Source: UBA3102 sp964413055 (GTDB lineage: Bacteria; Bacillota; Desulfotomaculia; Desulfotomaculales; Pelotomaculaceae). Taken from it: DNA of 64,000 nt. Position numbers and translations under genes: made by a program. The notes under the pieces were generated by a model. The model searched no databases. It saw only the letters and a list, made by a program, of their open reading frames with translations, and had not been told where the DNA came from. Below are positions 9,051 to 18,077 of this stretch, one piece after another (positions within the stretch are counted from its first letter, which is position 1; each line of letters begins with the position of its first letter). The stretch lies in the NCBI GenBank assembly GCA_964413055.1, contig CAYPRB010000008.1, positions 62,001 through 126,000 of the forward strand. Direction: 5' to 3'.

Positions 9051-9800
9051 ATGGATATCGGTGATAGGCTGAAAGAAGCTAGAATAGCAAACGGTCTTAC
9101 TTTAGAGGCAGTAGAGGAAAAGACTAAAATTCGCCGCAAGTATATCAAAGCACTGGAGGAAGAGCGGTTTGAAGTTCTTCCCGGTCCTATTTATGCCAAG
9201 GCTTTTCTGAAAAATTACGCTAAATTTCTAAAGCTTGATTCCAGCGAAATACTGGAGATATATCACCAGCAATTTGCAGTGGAACAAATTCAAGGAGCGG
9301 CTAAAAGGTCTTCGGAAAAGGAAGTTGGGTCAGATCTTACAAAGAAACCGCGACACTGGTTATATTTTGCTGCTACCCTAGTGATATTGGGGTTGACAGT
9401 TTCGGTTTATTACGGTGTGATAAAAGCAATGCCGAATCAGGATGATCAAAGGAAGGAAATTGCACAACCACCGCTCTCTTCGGGGGAGCCGGCCCAGAAA
9501 CCCGAAGGCCAGCTTCCTGTGGTGGAACCGGAACCACCGGTACAAGATCACGGTGTTGATTTGGTTTTAGATGTTAAATCAGGTAGGTGCTGGATTGGCG
9601 CAGAAATTGACGGTTCACCGGCATTTCAAGGTCTGTTGACAGCAGGGCAATCGAAATCTTTAACAGCCCAAGAGGAAATATATGTTACCTTGGGCAATGC
9701 CGGTGTGGTAGAAGTGCAATATAACGGGGAAAATCTCGGTTTCCTTGGAGATACCGGAGAGGTTGTAGAAAGAAGCTTTCCGGCCCGGGTACCGGAATGA
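9051..9800 (+). CDS. RodZ-like HTH membrane protein
   Basis: 249 residues: a cytoplasmic helix-turn-helix (1–70, IGDRLKEARIANGLTLEAVE… with PGPIYAKAFLKNYAKFL typical of HTH_25), one membrane helix (about 102–122), a Pro/Glu-rich linker and an extracytoplasmic DUF4115-type beta domain. This is the RodZ architecture, which links MreB to the rod-shape machinery; in Bacillus the equivalent (YmfM) also lies between the spoIIIE region and pgsA–cinA–recA. GGTGGGGGTGA precedes ATG 9051. It is convergent with degV after only 20 bases, with no clear terminator. Confidence 0.83.
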   Translation: MDIGDRLKEARIANGLTLEAVEEKTKIRRKYIKALEEERFEVLPGPIYAKAFLKNYAKFLKLDSSEILEIYHQQFAVEQIQGAAKRSSEKEVGSDLTKKPRHWLYFAATLVILGLTVSVYYGVIKAMPNQDDQRKEIAQPPLSSGEPAQKPEGQLPVVEPEPPVQDHGVDLVLDVKSGRCWIGAEIDGSPAFQGLLTAGQSKSLTAQEEIYVTLGNAGVVEVQYNGENLGFLGDTGEVVERSFPARVPE

Positions 9801-9820
9801 ATTTGAAAGGGGCTACTAGT

Positions 9821-10663
9821 TTATTCAACGGTAAATATTATTCCAATAACACCCGGACCAACATGAGTGCCGACTACTGAGCCGAGAGTCGAAAAAACTG
9901 GTTCATCATACATTAACAGCGGGGTTATTTTTTTGACCAGTTCTTTAAAGTCTGCCGGATTCATCCCGTGCACTATGGAACACATTGTTTTTTTACTCCC
10001 GGTATAATCAGAGTATATTTGCACTAATCTTTCAATCGCCCTGGTTTTACTTCTGATTTTTTCATGGGGTTGTACCAGCCCGTCTTTTATATGCAAAATC
10101 GGTTTTACATTCAGTATCGTCCCTAAGAACGCTTCCGCCTTGCCGATCCGTCCTCCGTGCTGAAGATATTTAAGGGTGTCGACAATAAAATACACCTGTA
10201 TATTAGAAATAATGCGGTCTACAGTTTTTAAAATTTCCGGTTTTGTTCTTCCTTCATTTGCTAACTTAGCTGCTTTAAGTACAATCAATCCCAGAGCCAT
10301 ACTGACCTGCCGGGAGTCGATAACCTCGACATCTAAATCAGGCAACATTTCTTTGGCCAGTCTGGCGGATTGATAGGTGCCGCTCATTTCCGACGAAATA
10401 TGGATAGAAATTATGCTACTCCCATCTGAAGCAAGTTTTTTGTACGCAGAAACAAATTCTGCCGGTGTTGGTTGTGAGGTACCCGGTATGTTATTTTTTT
10501 CCATTTGTTTGTATATCTGTTCGGTGGTTATATCAATACCATCCCTGAAAATTTCTTTTTCACCGAAAATAATTTTTAAAGGGATAACGGTAATTTCGTG
10601 TTTCGTTACCAATTCTTTTGGCAGATCGGCCGTACTGTCAGTAACTATTTTTATCCCGTTCAT
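9821..10663 (-). CDS. DegV family fatty-acid-binding protein (FakB-like)
   Basis: A 280-residue DegV-fold protein, which holds a fatty acid for phosphorylation by FakA. The N-terminus has the family TDSTADLP motif, a GTSQPTPAEF segment, and the late GTHVGPGVIGI motif that contacts the acyl carboxylate. The frame extends to 10684, but GGAAGG lies just upstream of ATG 10663, 13 bases after the fakA stop, indicating one operon with fakA. The pair would recycle exogenous fatty acids into acyl phosphate for phospholipid synthesis. Confidence 0.88.
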   Translation of the reverse strand: MNGIKIVTDSTADLPKELVTKHEITVIPLKIIFGEKEIFRDGIDITTEQIYKQMEKNNIPGTSQPTPAEFVSAYKKLASDGSSIISIHISSEMSGTYQSARLAKEMLPDLDVEVIDSRQVSMALGLIVLKAAKLANEGRTKPEILKTVDRIISNIQVYFIVDTLKYLQHGGRIGKAEAFLGTILNVKPILHIKDGLVQPHEKIRSKTRAIERLVQIYSDYTGSKKTMCSIVHGMNPADFKELVKKITPLLMYDEPVFSTLGSVVGTHVGPGVIGIIFTVE

Positions 10664-10676
10664 TGAAACCCTTCCT

Positions 10677-12302
10677 TCACTCAACTGAAATTATAAAATG
10701 ATATACTGGTTGGCCGCCGTATTGCAATTCAAAATCCTGTTCTATGAAAACCTTCTGCATTTTACCGGCCAGTTCTTTCGCCAAACCGGCGTCTATGGCT
10801 TCTCCGCGGTACAGGGTAATGAGCAGGCCTTTTCCATCGATAATTTTTTCCAGGAGTTTCTTCAGTACCACTGTGATATCCGTTCCGTTGACAATTAAAT
10901 CACCTTCGGCCAGGCCGATATACTCTTCTTTTTTTATTTCCATTTCTTTATAAGTCGTATCTCGTACCGCGGTCGTAATCTCACCGGTCTTAACGGATGA
11001 AAGCCCTGCTTTCATTTTTGTAACCATGGTGGAAAAATCATCCTGCGGGTTCAAGGTCAAGAGAGCACTAATACCCTGAGGTATGCTTTTAGCAGGTATT
11101 ACGCTGATTTCCTTGCGGGAAAGCTTGCCGGCTTGCTCAGCGGCAAGAATTACATTTTTATTATTGGGTAATATGATGATTTTTTCTGCTGGCACTTCTT
11201 CTGCTAATGCTAAAATTTCACCCGTACTAGGATTAAAAGTTTGCCCTCCGGTTAGCACAGCATCCACACCGAGATTTTTCATAATATTGGTTAAGCCTGC
11301 ACCTGCCCCGACGGAAATAATGCCGAAATGTTTATAACCATCCGGCGTGCTTTTTTCGGAAAGCTTGAGGCTTTGTTCTGCCATATTATTTATTTTCAGA
11401 TCATGCATGGTTCCGTATCTAAGACAGCTTTCCAGAACCATTCCCGGGTGATTGGAATGGATGTGAATTTTAGCAAGTTCTTTATCGCCGACTACCATCA
11501 AACTATCGCCATATGGTAAAAGTTTATTTTTAATTTCTTCAAGAGGCAGATTTTCGCCTTTTAATAGGAGTTCGGTACAGTAAATACAATCTATTACCTG
11601 GGTAAGTTCGTTTTTTTTAAATTGGTCATGAAAAGGTTTTTCAGGCGCCTTTTTAAAAACCGGTTTCTGAATGTTTTTTGCTGCTGGGGAAGCAGACTTC
11701 AGGGCATGTAAGAAACCTTCCAGGATAACCACAAAACCTTTGCCACCGGCATCTACCACGCCGGCTTGTTTTAAAACGGGAAGCAGGTCGGGAGTTTCCT
11801 GTAAAGCGGTTAAAGCGTGATGGATCATGGTGACCATGATCCGGAGCAAATTTTCACTATGCTGGGCGGCAGCTCCTTCAGCTGATTTTCTTACCACTGT
11901 GAGGATAGTACCCTCAACCGGGCTCATTACGGCGCTATAGGCTTTTTGAGCGCCGTCTTTAAGGGCATTAATGATATCCGAAGCAGAAGCTTTTTCTTTG
12001 GTTTGCAACGATCGGGCAAAACCGTATAGAAATTGAGAAAGAATAACTCCTGAATTACCCCGGGCACCAATCAAGCTCCCTCTGGCAGAAGCTTCCGCTA
12101 CCAGACCGATATGACTGGAATCCATTTTGCATGCCTCATCAACTGCAGAGAGCAGCGTTTGATACATATTGGTGCCGGTGTCACCATCAGGAACGGGAAA
12201 AACATTCAGGGAATCTATTTCATCTTTTGATTGTTTAAAAAAGTCGATTGCTCCCCGGAGCATCATTTTAAGGTCGGTTCCGTCAAATGAGTATATTAAC
12301 AC
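10677..12302 (-). CDS. fakA: Fatty acid kinase catalytic subunit (FakA/YloV, DAK2 domain)
   Basis: 541 residues. An N-terminal DhaL-type ATP-binding domain shows VPDGDTGTNM and GARGNSGVILSQ (metal and nucleotide binding), followed by a middle domain and a C-terminal DegV-like domain. FakA phosphorylates the fatty acid carried by FakB/DegV, encoded next. GTG 12302 is chosen because GGGAGG precedes it by about 6 bases; the frame extends further to 12374 without an SD. Many Firmicutes pair this gene with an Asp23 gene upstream; here Asp23 is far away (49.6 kb). A palindrome in the divergent upstream region may be an operator. Confidence 0.9.
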   Translation of the reverse strand: MLIYSFDGTDLKMMLRGAIDFFKQSKDEIDSLNVFPVPDGDTGTNMYQTLLSAVDEACKMDSSHIGLVAEASARGSLIGARGNSGVILSQFLYGFARSLQTKEKASASDIINALKDGAQKAYSAVMSPVEGTILTVVRKSAEGAAAQHSENLLRIMVTMIHHALTALQETPDLLPVLKQAGVVDAGGKGFVVILEGFLHALKSASPAAKNIQKPVFKKAPEKPFHDQFKKNELTQVIDCIYCTELLLKGENLPLEEIKNKLLPYGDSLMVVGDKELAKIHIHSNHPGMVLESCLRYGTMHDLKINNMAEQSLKLSEKSTPDGYKHFGIISVGAGAGLTNIMKNLGVDAVLTGGQTFNPSTGEILALAEEVPAEKIIILPNNKNVILAAEQAGKLSRKEISVIPAKSIPQGISALLTLNPQDDFSTMVTKMKAGLSSVKTGEITTAVRDTTYKEMEIKKEEYIGLAEGDLIVNGTDITVVLKKLLEKIIDGKGLLITLYRGEAIDAGLAKELAGKMQKVFIEQDFELQYGGQPVYHFIISVE

Positions 12303-12392
12303 ATTCTTCCTCCCGTTTGTTATTTTCCAATATGAGTTTCGACGTTTTATTTGATTTTCCTTTGCTGGCAACAATTAAGAAGAATTTAAAAT

Positions 12393-12407
12393 TTTGATTT
12401 AATCAAA
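12393..12407. promoter_or_regulatory. Inverted repeat, possible operator of the fakA–degV operon
   Basis: TTTGATT-T-AATCAAA, a perfect 7+1+7 inverted repeat about 90 bases upstream of the fakA start in the fakA/rimO divergent gap. The half-sites resemble those of the streptococcal FabT operator (TTTGATTATCAAA core) but the spacing is two bases longer. Function is inferred. Confidence 0.4.
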
Positions 12408-12453
12408 CATCTAGACACTGTATGACATTGTTGCGATGATTTTTTTCCTCCCT

Positions 12454-12482
12454 TTGACTTTTTTCTTTACAGGTTGTACATT
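12454..12482 (+). promoter_or_regulatory. sigma-A type promoter for rimO
   Basis: TTGACT (12454–12459), 17-base spacer, TACATT (12477–12482), 54 bases before the rimO start. Confidence 0.55.
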
Positions 12483-12535
12483 AATAAAGAATGGAAAGGA
12501 TGGGAATTATATTTTTTCGCGTCAGGAGATGGAGT

Positions 12536-13870
12536 ATGACTGTTAAAGTAGGATTGGTAAGCCTGGGTTGTCCCAAAAATTTGGTTGATTCAGAAGTAAT
12601 ACTGGGGTTTTTAAAAAACGCAGGTTTTGAAATAACCAACCGTGAACAGGATGCTGAAGTGCTTATTATAAATACGTGTTCCTTTATTAATGATGCCAAG
12701 GAAGAATCTATCAAGACTATTATTCAACTTGCACGGTTAAAAAACGGAGGGAACTGCCGCGCCCTTCTGGTAACCGGTTGCCTGGCGCAACGTTATGAAA
12801 AAGAATTACTGGCTGAAATGCCGGAGATAGATGCATTGATCGGGACGGGTTATATTACGGATATTCCTGCAATAATACCAAGGGTTTTAGCGGGAGAAAG
12901 TTTTTCACGGGTTGGCATACCCGGGTACCTTCATACTTCAAATACGCCAAAGATACAAACCACACCACGGTATACAGCTTATCTGAAAATAGCGGAAGGT
13001 TGTAATAATTGCTGCTCTTATTGTATCATACCTGCTTTAAGAGGAAAATACAGAAGCAGAACCATGGAAGATATTTTAAACGAAGCCGTAAAGCTGGTTG
13101 AATACGGAGTAAAAGAGTTGATTCTTGTAGCCCAGGATACCACATTTTACGGAATTGATCTTTACGGCAGGCCGGTTTTAGATGATTTAATAAGACGGTT
13201 GGCTGCAGTGAAAGACCTGGTTTGGTTAAGAATACTCTATACCTATCCCACTTTAATAACTGACGGACTTATAAAACTACTGGCGACGGAAGAAAAATTA
13301 TGCCGGTACCTGGATATGCCCCTCCAGCATGCGGAAAATGAGATCCTCAAAAAGATGAACCGGTACAGCAGCCGGGAGGAAACTGTGCGACTGGTAAAAA
13401 AACTGCGTGCGGATGTACCCGGTATTACTATACGGACCTCTTTTATTGTAGGATTTCCAGGTGAAACAGAGCAAGGTTTTCAAGAATTGCTTGATTTTAT
13501 GGAGGAATTAAAATTTGACCGGGTGGGGGTTTTTGCATATTCGAGAGAGGAAGGTACAGCAGCGGCAATACTGCCCGGTCAAGTGCCGGAAGAAATAAAA
13601 CAAGAAAGATGTCACCGGGCTATGTTCCAGCAACAGAAGATTTCCTTGGAAAAAAATTTAAAAAAAATCGGGAAAGTAATCACGGTTTTAGTGGAAGAAC
13701 GCAGTCTGAAAAAGCAGGGTGTATATATAGGGAGAAGTGAGGGGGATGCTCCGGACATAGACGGTAGAGTGCTCTTTAAATCAAATTTGGTTTTACAACA
13801 GGGTGAAATAGTAAAAGTTTTAATTAAGAACGCCCGGGAATATGACCTGAGCGGGGAACTAATTCAATGA
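12536..13870 (+). CDS. rimO: Ribosomal protein S12 methylthiotransferase RimO
   Basis: A radical-SAM methylthiotransferase (444 residues) that modifies an aspartate of ribosomal protein S12. The N-terminal MTTase domain has GCPKNLVDSE, TCSFI and TGCLAQR cysteines for one Fe-S cluster; the radical-SAM motif CNNCCSYC (CxxxCxxC) lies near residue 155; a TRAM-type domain ends the protein. GCPKNLVDSE distinguishes RimO from MiaB (encoded at 52.5 kb). ATG 12536 follows AGGAG by seven bases; the frame's upstream ATG 12491 lacks an SD. It overlaps pgsA by four bases (ATGA). Confidence 0.94.
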   Translation: MTVKVGLVSLGCPKNLVDSEVILGFLKNAGFEITNREQDAEVLIINTCSFINDAKEESIKTIIQLARLKNGGNCRALLVTGCLAQRYEKELLAEMPEIDALIGTGYITDIPAIIPRVLAGESFSRVGIPGYLHTSNTPKIQTTPRYTAYLKIAEGCNNCCSYCIIPALRGKYRSRTMEDILNEAVKLVEYGVKELILVAQDTTFYGIDLYGRPVLDDLIRRLAAVKDLVWLRILYTYPTLITDGLIKLLATEEKLCRYLDMPLQHAENEILKKMNRYSSREETVRLVKKLRADVPGITIRTSFIVGFPGETEQGFQELLDFMEELKFDRVGVFAYSREEGTAAAILPGQVPEEIKQERCHRAMFQQQKISLEKNLKKIGKVITVLVEERSLKKQGVYIGRSEGDAPDIDGRVLFKSNLVLQQGEIVKVLIKNAREYDLSGELIQ

Positions 13871-14418
13871 ATCTACCCAACCGGTTAACACTTGCAAGGT
13901 TATTTCTAATCCCCATATTTTTAATTGTGGCGTCGATGAGGTTTGACTACGCCGATTATTTAGCTGCTGCTATTTTCATCCTGGGTGCTGCCACCGACGG
14001 ACTGGATGGATATATTGCCAGAAAAAACAAGCAGGTGACATTGCTTGGAAAATTTATGGACCCCTTGGCAGACAAAATTCTGGTTTCAGCGGCTTTAATC
14101 GCTTTGGTTGAACATAACCTGTTGTCCGGTTGGGTAGCAGTGGTAATTATCAGCAGAGAGTTTGCCGTAACCGGATTAAGAGCCGTTGCGGCTACAGAAG
14201 GAGTGATCATGCCGGCAAGTATTTTGGGGAAAATTAAAACGGCAACCCAGATTGTAGCAATAGTAGCCATGTTTATAGGAGATATTCCGTTTAAGGTTTT
14301 TCATTTTATTTTAACCTTAGGTCATGTAGCCATGGCCGTGGCAGTAGTGTTTACTATCTGGTCCGGTATGGATTACTTTTTGGCAACCTGGAAATTATTA
14401 AAGAGAAAAGGTTACTAA
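13867..14418 (+). CDS. pgsA: CDP-diacylglycerol–glycerol-3-phosphate 3-phosphatidyltransferase
   Basis: An integral membrane enzyme (183 residues) forming phosphatidylglycerol phosphate from CDP-diacylglycerol. It opens with the typical MNLPNRLTLARL and carries the complete CDP-alcohol phosphotransferase motif, DGLDGYIAR followed by GKFMDPLADK (about residues 44–70), plus several hydrophobic helices. It is translationally coupled to rimO through the ATGA overlap. Confidence 0.94.
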   Translation: MNLPNRLTLARLFLIPIFLIVASMRFDYADYLAAAIFILGAATDGLDGYIARKNKQVTLLGKFMDPLADKILVSAALIALVEHNLLSGWVAVVIISREFAVTGLRAVAATEGVIMPASILGKIKTATQIVAIVAMFIGDIPFKVFHFILTLGHVAMAVAVVFTIWSGMDYFLATWKLLKRKGY

Positions 14419-14491
14419 GAAAGAACGCTGTTGATATGTGACAGGGTTCTTTCATACCAGCTATTTACTAAGGAAACAAAGCTGTCTTTTA

Positions 14492-14500
14492 TGCTATAAT
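14492..14500 (+). promoter_or_regulatory. Extended -10 promoter for the ftsH-like unit
   Basis: TGCTATAAT, 45 bases before ATG 14546; no convincing -35 hexamer at 17 bases. Confidence 0.5.
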
Positions 14501-14545
14501 TATGTAACAGTATTGCTATCTTGGGCCTTGGAAAGGGAGAACTGC

Positions 14546-15106
14546 ATGCAGTGGCGAGGTTTAAAAATACCTGTGATTATATTTTCCCTGTTGGCAGGGA
14601 TGGCCGTTATTTTTGGCATGCAGTGGTTATATCAAAAATTGAGTTTTCAGGAACCGCTGGACGCTACCTTGGAAAAAAATCAGGTAGTGGAATCATATCA
14701 GTTAAGCAAAGTAGACCGCCAGTACCTGATAGAAATAAATATTAACAATGATGCTGACTTGATGGATAACTATAAAGAAATCCATAAGGAAATTAACCAT
14801 ATTATGGGTAAGCGTTCTTTTGAGTTAAGAATTATTGATGATAGCGACGATATTCTAAATCAGGTTTGGTACAATAGCCAGTATGCCGTTTACCAGGCTG
14901 TCGTCCAGGGGAACTACCAGGATATGGCGGCGGTGGTCAACCGCGAGGCGGAAGCGTTAGGTGCTGAGGCCGAAATAAATTTGGACCGGGAAAATATTTA
15001 TTTTAGAATCAAACACCAGGGGCATGCTCTTGATAAAATAATTCCCATTAATGTGGGATTTTACGGTAATACCAGTATGTTACCTGCTGGAGGTGAAGAT
15101 GGTTAA
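14546..15106 (+). CDS. Single-pass membrane protein, partner of an FtsH-like protease
   Basis: 186 residues of unknown family. A short basic N-terminus (MQWRGLK) is followed by one membrane helix (about 8–28), then a mixed alpha/beta domain of about 155 residues predicted outside the membrane. ATG 14546 follows AAGGGAGA. Its stop overlaps the start of the FtsH-like gene (TAATG), implying coupled translation. Canonical FtsH has an extracytoplasmic domain between two helices; the next gene lacks it, so this protein may supply that domain in trans. That role is inferred; no sequence homology to the FtsH extracytoplasmic domain was recognised. Confidence 0.75.
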   Translation: MQWRGLKIPVIIFSLLAGMAVIFGMQWLYQKLSFQEPLDATLEKNQVVESYQLSKVDRQYLIEININNDADLMDNYKEIHKEINHIMGKRSFELRIIDDSDDILNQVWYNSQYAVYQAVVQGNYQDMAAVVNREAEALGAEAEINLDRENIYFRIKHQGHALDKIIPINVGFYGNTSMLPAGGEDG

Positions 15107-16611
15107 TGCTTAAAGAAATTAGTATCGGGCTAGGTTTAGCGGCTGTGATCTCCCTGGCAGCATTAGGTTATGAGATCACCCCGTTCGTCTTTCTTTTAGT
15201 AGCAGCAGGGGGTCTTTACTACATTATTAGGGCTAGAGGTTTGATTGATACCAAGAATTTTGAGAGTGTAAGTAATTTAAGAATCGAAGAAACATCATTC
15301 GAAGATATCGGTGGACAAGAATCTGCTATTAAAGAATTAATAGAAGGGTTGGATTTTATCAAGAATTATGATGATATTAGACAACTAGGGATACGTCCCT
15401 TAAAAGGTATTCTGCTTACCGGTCCGCCCGGCACTGGAAAAACACTAATGGCCAGGGCTGCTGCCAGTTATACCGATGCTGTATTTCTTTCTACCTCCGG
15501 TTCGGAATTTATTGAAATGTACGCCGGTGTGGGTGCGCAACGGGTAAGGAAACTATTTAAAACGGCAAGGGAAAAGGCGTTGCGCAAGCAAAGAAAAAAT
15601 GCGCTTATTTTCATTGACGAGCTTGAAATATTAGGTGGCAAAAGGGGACAAACTACCAGCCATTTGGAATATGACCAGACTTTGAACCAGTTATTAGTGG
15701 AAATGGACGGTCTTAAGGTTGACGATAAAGTAAGGGTACTGCTGGTGGCGGCTACAAACAGGGCCGATATGCTTGACCCGGCCTTGATAAGACCGGGGCG
15801 TTTTGACCGCCAGGTTAAAGTTGATCTGCCCGACAAAGAGGGAAGATTGGAGATCTTAAAGTTGCATACCAGTAATAAACCCCTGTCTGAGGATGTAGAC
15901 CTGGAAATAGTTGCTAAGGAAACCTTTGGTTTTTCGGGGGCACATCTCGAAAGTTTGGCCAATGAAGCAGCTATCCTGGCTATGCGGGAAGATTGTAAGG
16001 AAATATCGCAATGTCACTTTAACGAATCAATTGACAAGGTAATGATGGGAGGCAAACTTGATAAAAGACCTGCAAGGGAGGAGATGAGGAGGGTGGCCAT
16101 TCACGAACTGGGTCACGCCTTGCTCAGTGAAGTTGTGCGTCCCGGTTCTGTTTCCACACTTACCATTACACCCCGGGGTGATGCCCTGGGATATATGCGC
16201 CAGACTCCTGAAGACGATACCTATCTGCATACTAAAGATTATTTGGAGGACCAAATTGCTGTAATGCTTGCCGGGGCTGTATCTGAGGAAACTATTTTGG
16301 GAAATCGCAGTACCGGTGCATCGGGAGATTTTGAACAAGCGATGCGCGTTGCGGAAACAATTTTACGGTCCGGAATGTCCAAATTGGGCATAATCTGTCC
16401 TGAAAGTTTGCCGCAGGGTTTAAAACACCGTACCCTGGTCGGTATTGTTAAAATACAGGAGGAGCGGGTGAAAAATCATATTATTAATTCAAAACAGATA
16501 TTTAATCGGGTGGTCGAAATGCTGATGGAAAAAGAGAGAATCTCCGGAGAACAGTTTCGCCTGATACTATACGATAAAGAAGGTGCTCAAGTTACTGTGC
16601 CAGCTGAATAA
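15106..16611 (+). CDS. FtsH-like AAA+ zinc metalloprotease, short form
   Basis: 501 residues, shorter than typical FtsH (about 600–650). Residues 1–45 form a tight pair of hydrophobic segments with almost no extracytoplasmic loop. The AAA+ module has Walker A GPPGTGKT (106–113), a pore loop EMYAGVG where FtsH usually has a Phe-Val-Gly triplet, Walker B ALIFIDE (166–172) and arginine fingers in RPGRFDRQV. The peptidase has HELGH (333–337) and a third zinc ligand Asp408 in TGASGDFEQA, so it should be active. It is a divergent paralogue rather than the housekeeping FtsH, transcribed with the upstream membrane protein. Confidence 0.88.
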   Translation: MLKEISIGLGLAAVISLAALGYEITPFVFLLVAAGGLYYIIRARGLIDTKNFESVSNLRIEETSFEDIGGQESAIKELIEGLDFIKNYDDIRQLGIRPLKGILLTGPPGTGKTLMARAAASYTDAVFLSTSGSEFIEMYAGVGAQRVRKLFKTAREKALRKQRKNALIFIDELEILGGKRGQTTSHLEYDQTLNQLLVEMDGLKVDDKVRVLLVAATNRADMLDPALIRPGRFDRQVKVDLPDKEGRLEILKLHTSNKPLSEDVDLEIVAKETFGFSGAHLESLANEAAILAMREDCKEISQCHFNESIDKVMMGGKLDKRPAREEMRRVAIHELGHALLSEVVRPGSVSTLTITPRGDALGYMRQTPEDDTYLHTKDYLEDQIAVMLAGAVSEETILGNRSTGASGDFEQAMRVAETILRSGMSKLGIICPESLPQGLKHRTLVGIVKIQEERVKNHIINSKQIFNRVVEMLMEKERISGEQFRLILYDKEGAQVTVPAE

Positions 16612-16643
16612 AATTGGATAAAAATTGATCACGTTAAATTTGC

Positions 16644-16685
16644 AAACCACCGTACCGGTAATTTAATGCGGAACGGTGGTTTTTA
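16644..16685 (+). terminator. Intrinsic terminator after the FtsH-like gene
   Basis: AAACCACCGT pairs with ACGGTGGTTT around a loop of about 20 bases, ending in a T run. Confidence 0.8.
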
Positions 16686-16721
16686 ATGTTAAGGTTTTTT
16701 GGTTATTTAAATTCGTGAATA

Positions 16722-16730
16722 TGGTATAAT
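16722..16730 (+). promoter_or_regulatory. Extended -10 promoter for cinA
   Basis: TGGTATAAT, with a weak TTATTT at 16703 as possible -35 (16-base spacer). Transcription would begin only a few bases before the cinA SD. Confidence 0.55.
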
Positions 16731-16756
16731 TTATAAGATAGGGGATGAGATTGTTT

Positions 16757-17998
16757 ATGAAAGCAGAATTGATTTTTACCGGTTCTGAATTATTGTTGGG
16801 TCATATTTTAAACACCCATGCCCAATATTTGGGGTTGAGGTTGGCCCGGATGGGTATAGAGGTAGTATTACATACAACTGCCGGGGATAACCAGGAAAGG
16901 TTGGAGCAGGTTTTCAGGCAGTCATTGGAACGTTCCGAATTGATTATCACTACCGGGGGCTTGGGACCTACCACTGATGATCTGACCAAGGAAATATTTT
17001 CTGAGGTTTTAGGTCTGCCAATGGTTTTAGATAAAAACTTGCTTGCCGAACTAAAAAAATTTTATTGCCGCCGGGGCTTGGATATGCCCGCAAGTTTGGT
17101 TAAACAGGCTTATTTGCCGAAGGGTGCGCAGATATTGCTTAACAAGCGGGGAACTGCTCCGGGAGTGCTTATTAAAAAAGGAAATAAAATTGTCATTATG
17201 CTTCCCGGTCCTCCAGGCGAACTTAAAGTTATGTTTGAAGAGTCCGTGGTCCCGTTTCTTTCGGATAAGTTGCAAGGCAAGACATTGATGAGGTATAAGG
17301 TTTTAAGACTCACCGGTATTTCTGAGTCAGCGGTTCAGGAGCAAATTGGAGAATTAGGTGGTCAGGGGAATCCGGGCATTGGCTACATGGCTAAGCCGGG
17401 TGAAATCCAGGTGCGGATTGCGGCAAGTTCGGGCAGTATCAAGGAGACTGATAAGATGGTAGATGAGCTTGCTGATAAAATTAAGAAGCGTCTTAAGGAT
17501 TATATTTTCGGTTTTGATGACCAAGTGTTGGAAGAAGAAGTGGGTAATCTTTTAAAGGACGCAGGGCTTTCAATCGGAGTGGCTGAGTCATGCACCGGTG
17601 GTTTAATTACTGCAAGACTGACGGAAATACCGGGAAGTTCGAAATACTTAAAAGGCGGAATAGTTGCTTACAGTAATGAAATAAAAAATAAATCGCTTGG
17701 TGTGGCTTATGGCATCCTTGAAAGGTACGGTGCCGTCAGTAAGCAAACTGCGATGGCTATGGCTGAAGGGATAAGAAAAGCGGTGGGTTCTGACATTGGT
17801 CTTGCCGTGACCGGTATTGCCGGTCCTGGTGGTGCATTGCCCGGCAAACCAAGGGGGCTGGTTTATGTGTCCTTATCTGACAGTAAGATGACCTTTTATA
17901 GGAAATACTGTTTTCCGGGAGACCGTTCGGCCGTGAGGCAAGGTGCCGTAAATGCTGCTATGAATATGGTAAATATTCACTTGACCGGAAAAGATTAA
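16757..17998 (+). CDS. cinA: CinA: nicotinamide mononucleotide deamidase / competence-damage protein
   Basis: 413 residues with two domains: an N-terminal COG1058 molybdopterin-binding-like domain (MKAELIFTGSELLLGHI, TTGGLGPTTDD, MLPGPPGE) with pyrophosphatase activity in characterised members, and a C-terminal PncC amidase (VAESCTGGLI with the catalytic serine, near residue 280; VTGIAGPGG) that deamidates NMN in pyridine nucleotide salvage. The start could also be TTG 16751 or ATG 16745; ATG 16757 gives the family-standard N-terminus. The cinA–recA order is conserved in many bacteria. recA has its own promoter downstream. Confidence 0.92.
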   Translation: MKAELIFTGSELLLGHILNTHAQYLGLRLARMGIEVVLHTTAGDNQERLEQVFRQSLERSELIITTGGLGPTTDDLTKEIFSEVLGLPMVLDKNLLAELKKFYCRRGLDMPASLVKQAYLPKGAQILLNKRGTAPGVLIKKGNKIVIMLPGPPGELKVMFEESVVPFLSDKLQGKTLMRYKVLRLTGISESAVQEQIGELGGQGNPGIGYMAKPGEIQVRIAASSGSIKETDKMVDELADKIKKRLKDYIFGFDDQVLEEEVGNLLKDAGLSIGVAESCTGGLITARLTEIPGSSKYLKGGIVAYSNEIKNKSLGVAYGILERYGAVSKQTAMAMAEGIRKAVGSDIGLAVTGIAGPGGALPGKPRGLVYVSLSDSKMTFYRKYCFPGDRSAVRQGAVNAAMNMVNIHLTGKD

Positions 17999-18014
17999 AG
18001 CAGGCTTTTATTTA

Positions 18015-18030
18015 AATTAGCATGCTAATT
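18015..18030. repeat. 16-bp perfect palindrome upstream of the recA promoter
   Basis: AATTAGCATGCTAATT, 14 bases before the recA -35 box. It could be a weak hairpin ending cinA transcription (AATTTTTC follows) or a protein-binding site; the sequence does not decide. Confidence 0.5.
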
Positions 18031-18043
18031 AATTTTTCATATA

Positions 18044-18072
18044 TTGACAAGAAAAGGTAAGCGTCATATAAT
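18044..18072 (+). promoter_or_regulatory. recA promoter (consensus sigma-A)
   Basis: TTGACA (18044–18049), exactly 17 bases, TATAAT (18067–18072): a full consensus match. The in-frame TTG at 18044 is therefore the -35 box, not a start codon. Confidence 0.9.
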
Positions 18073-18077
18073 CAATA

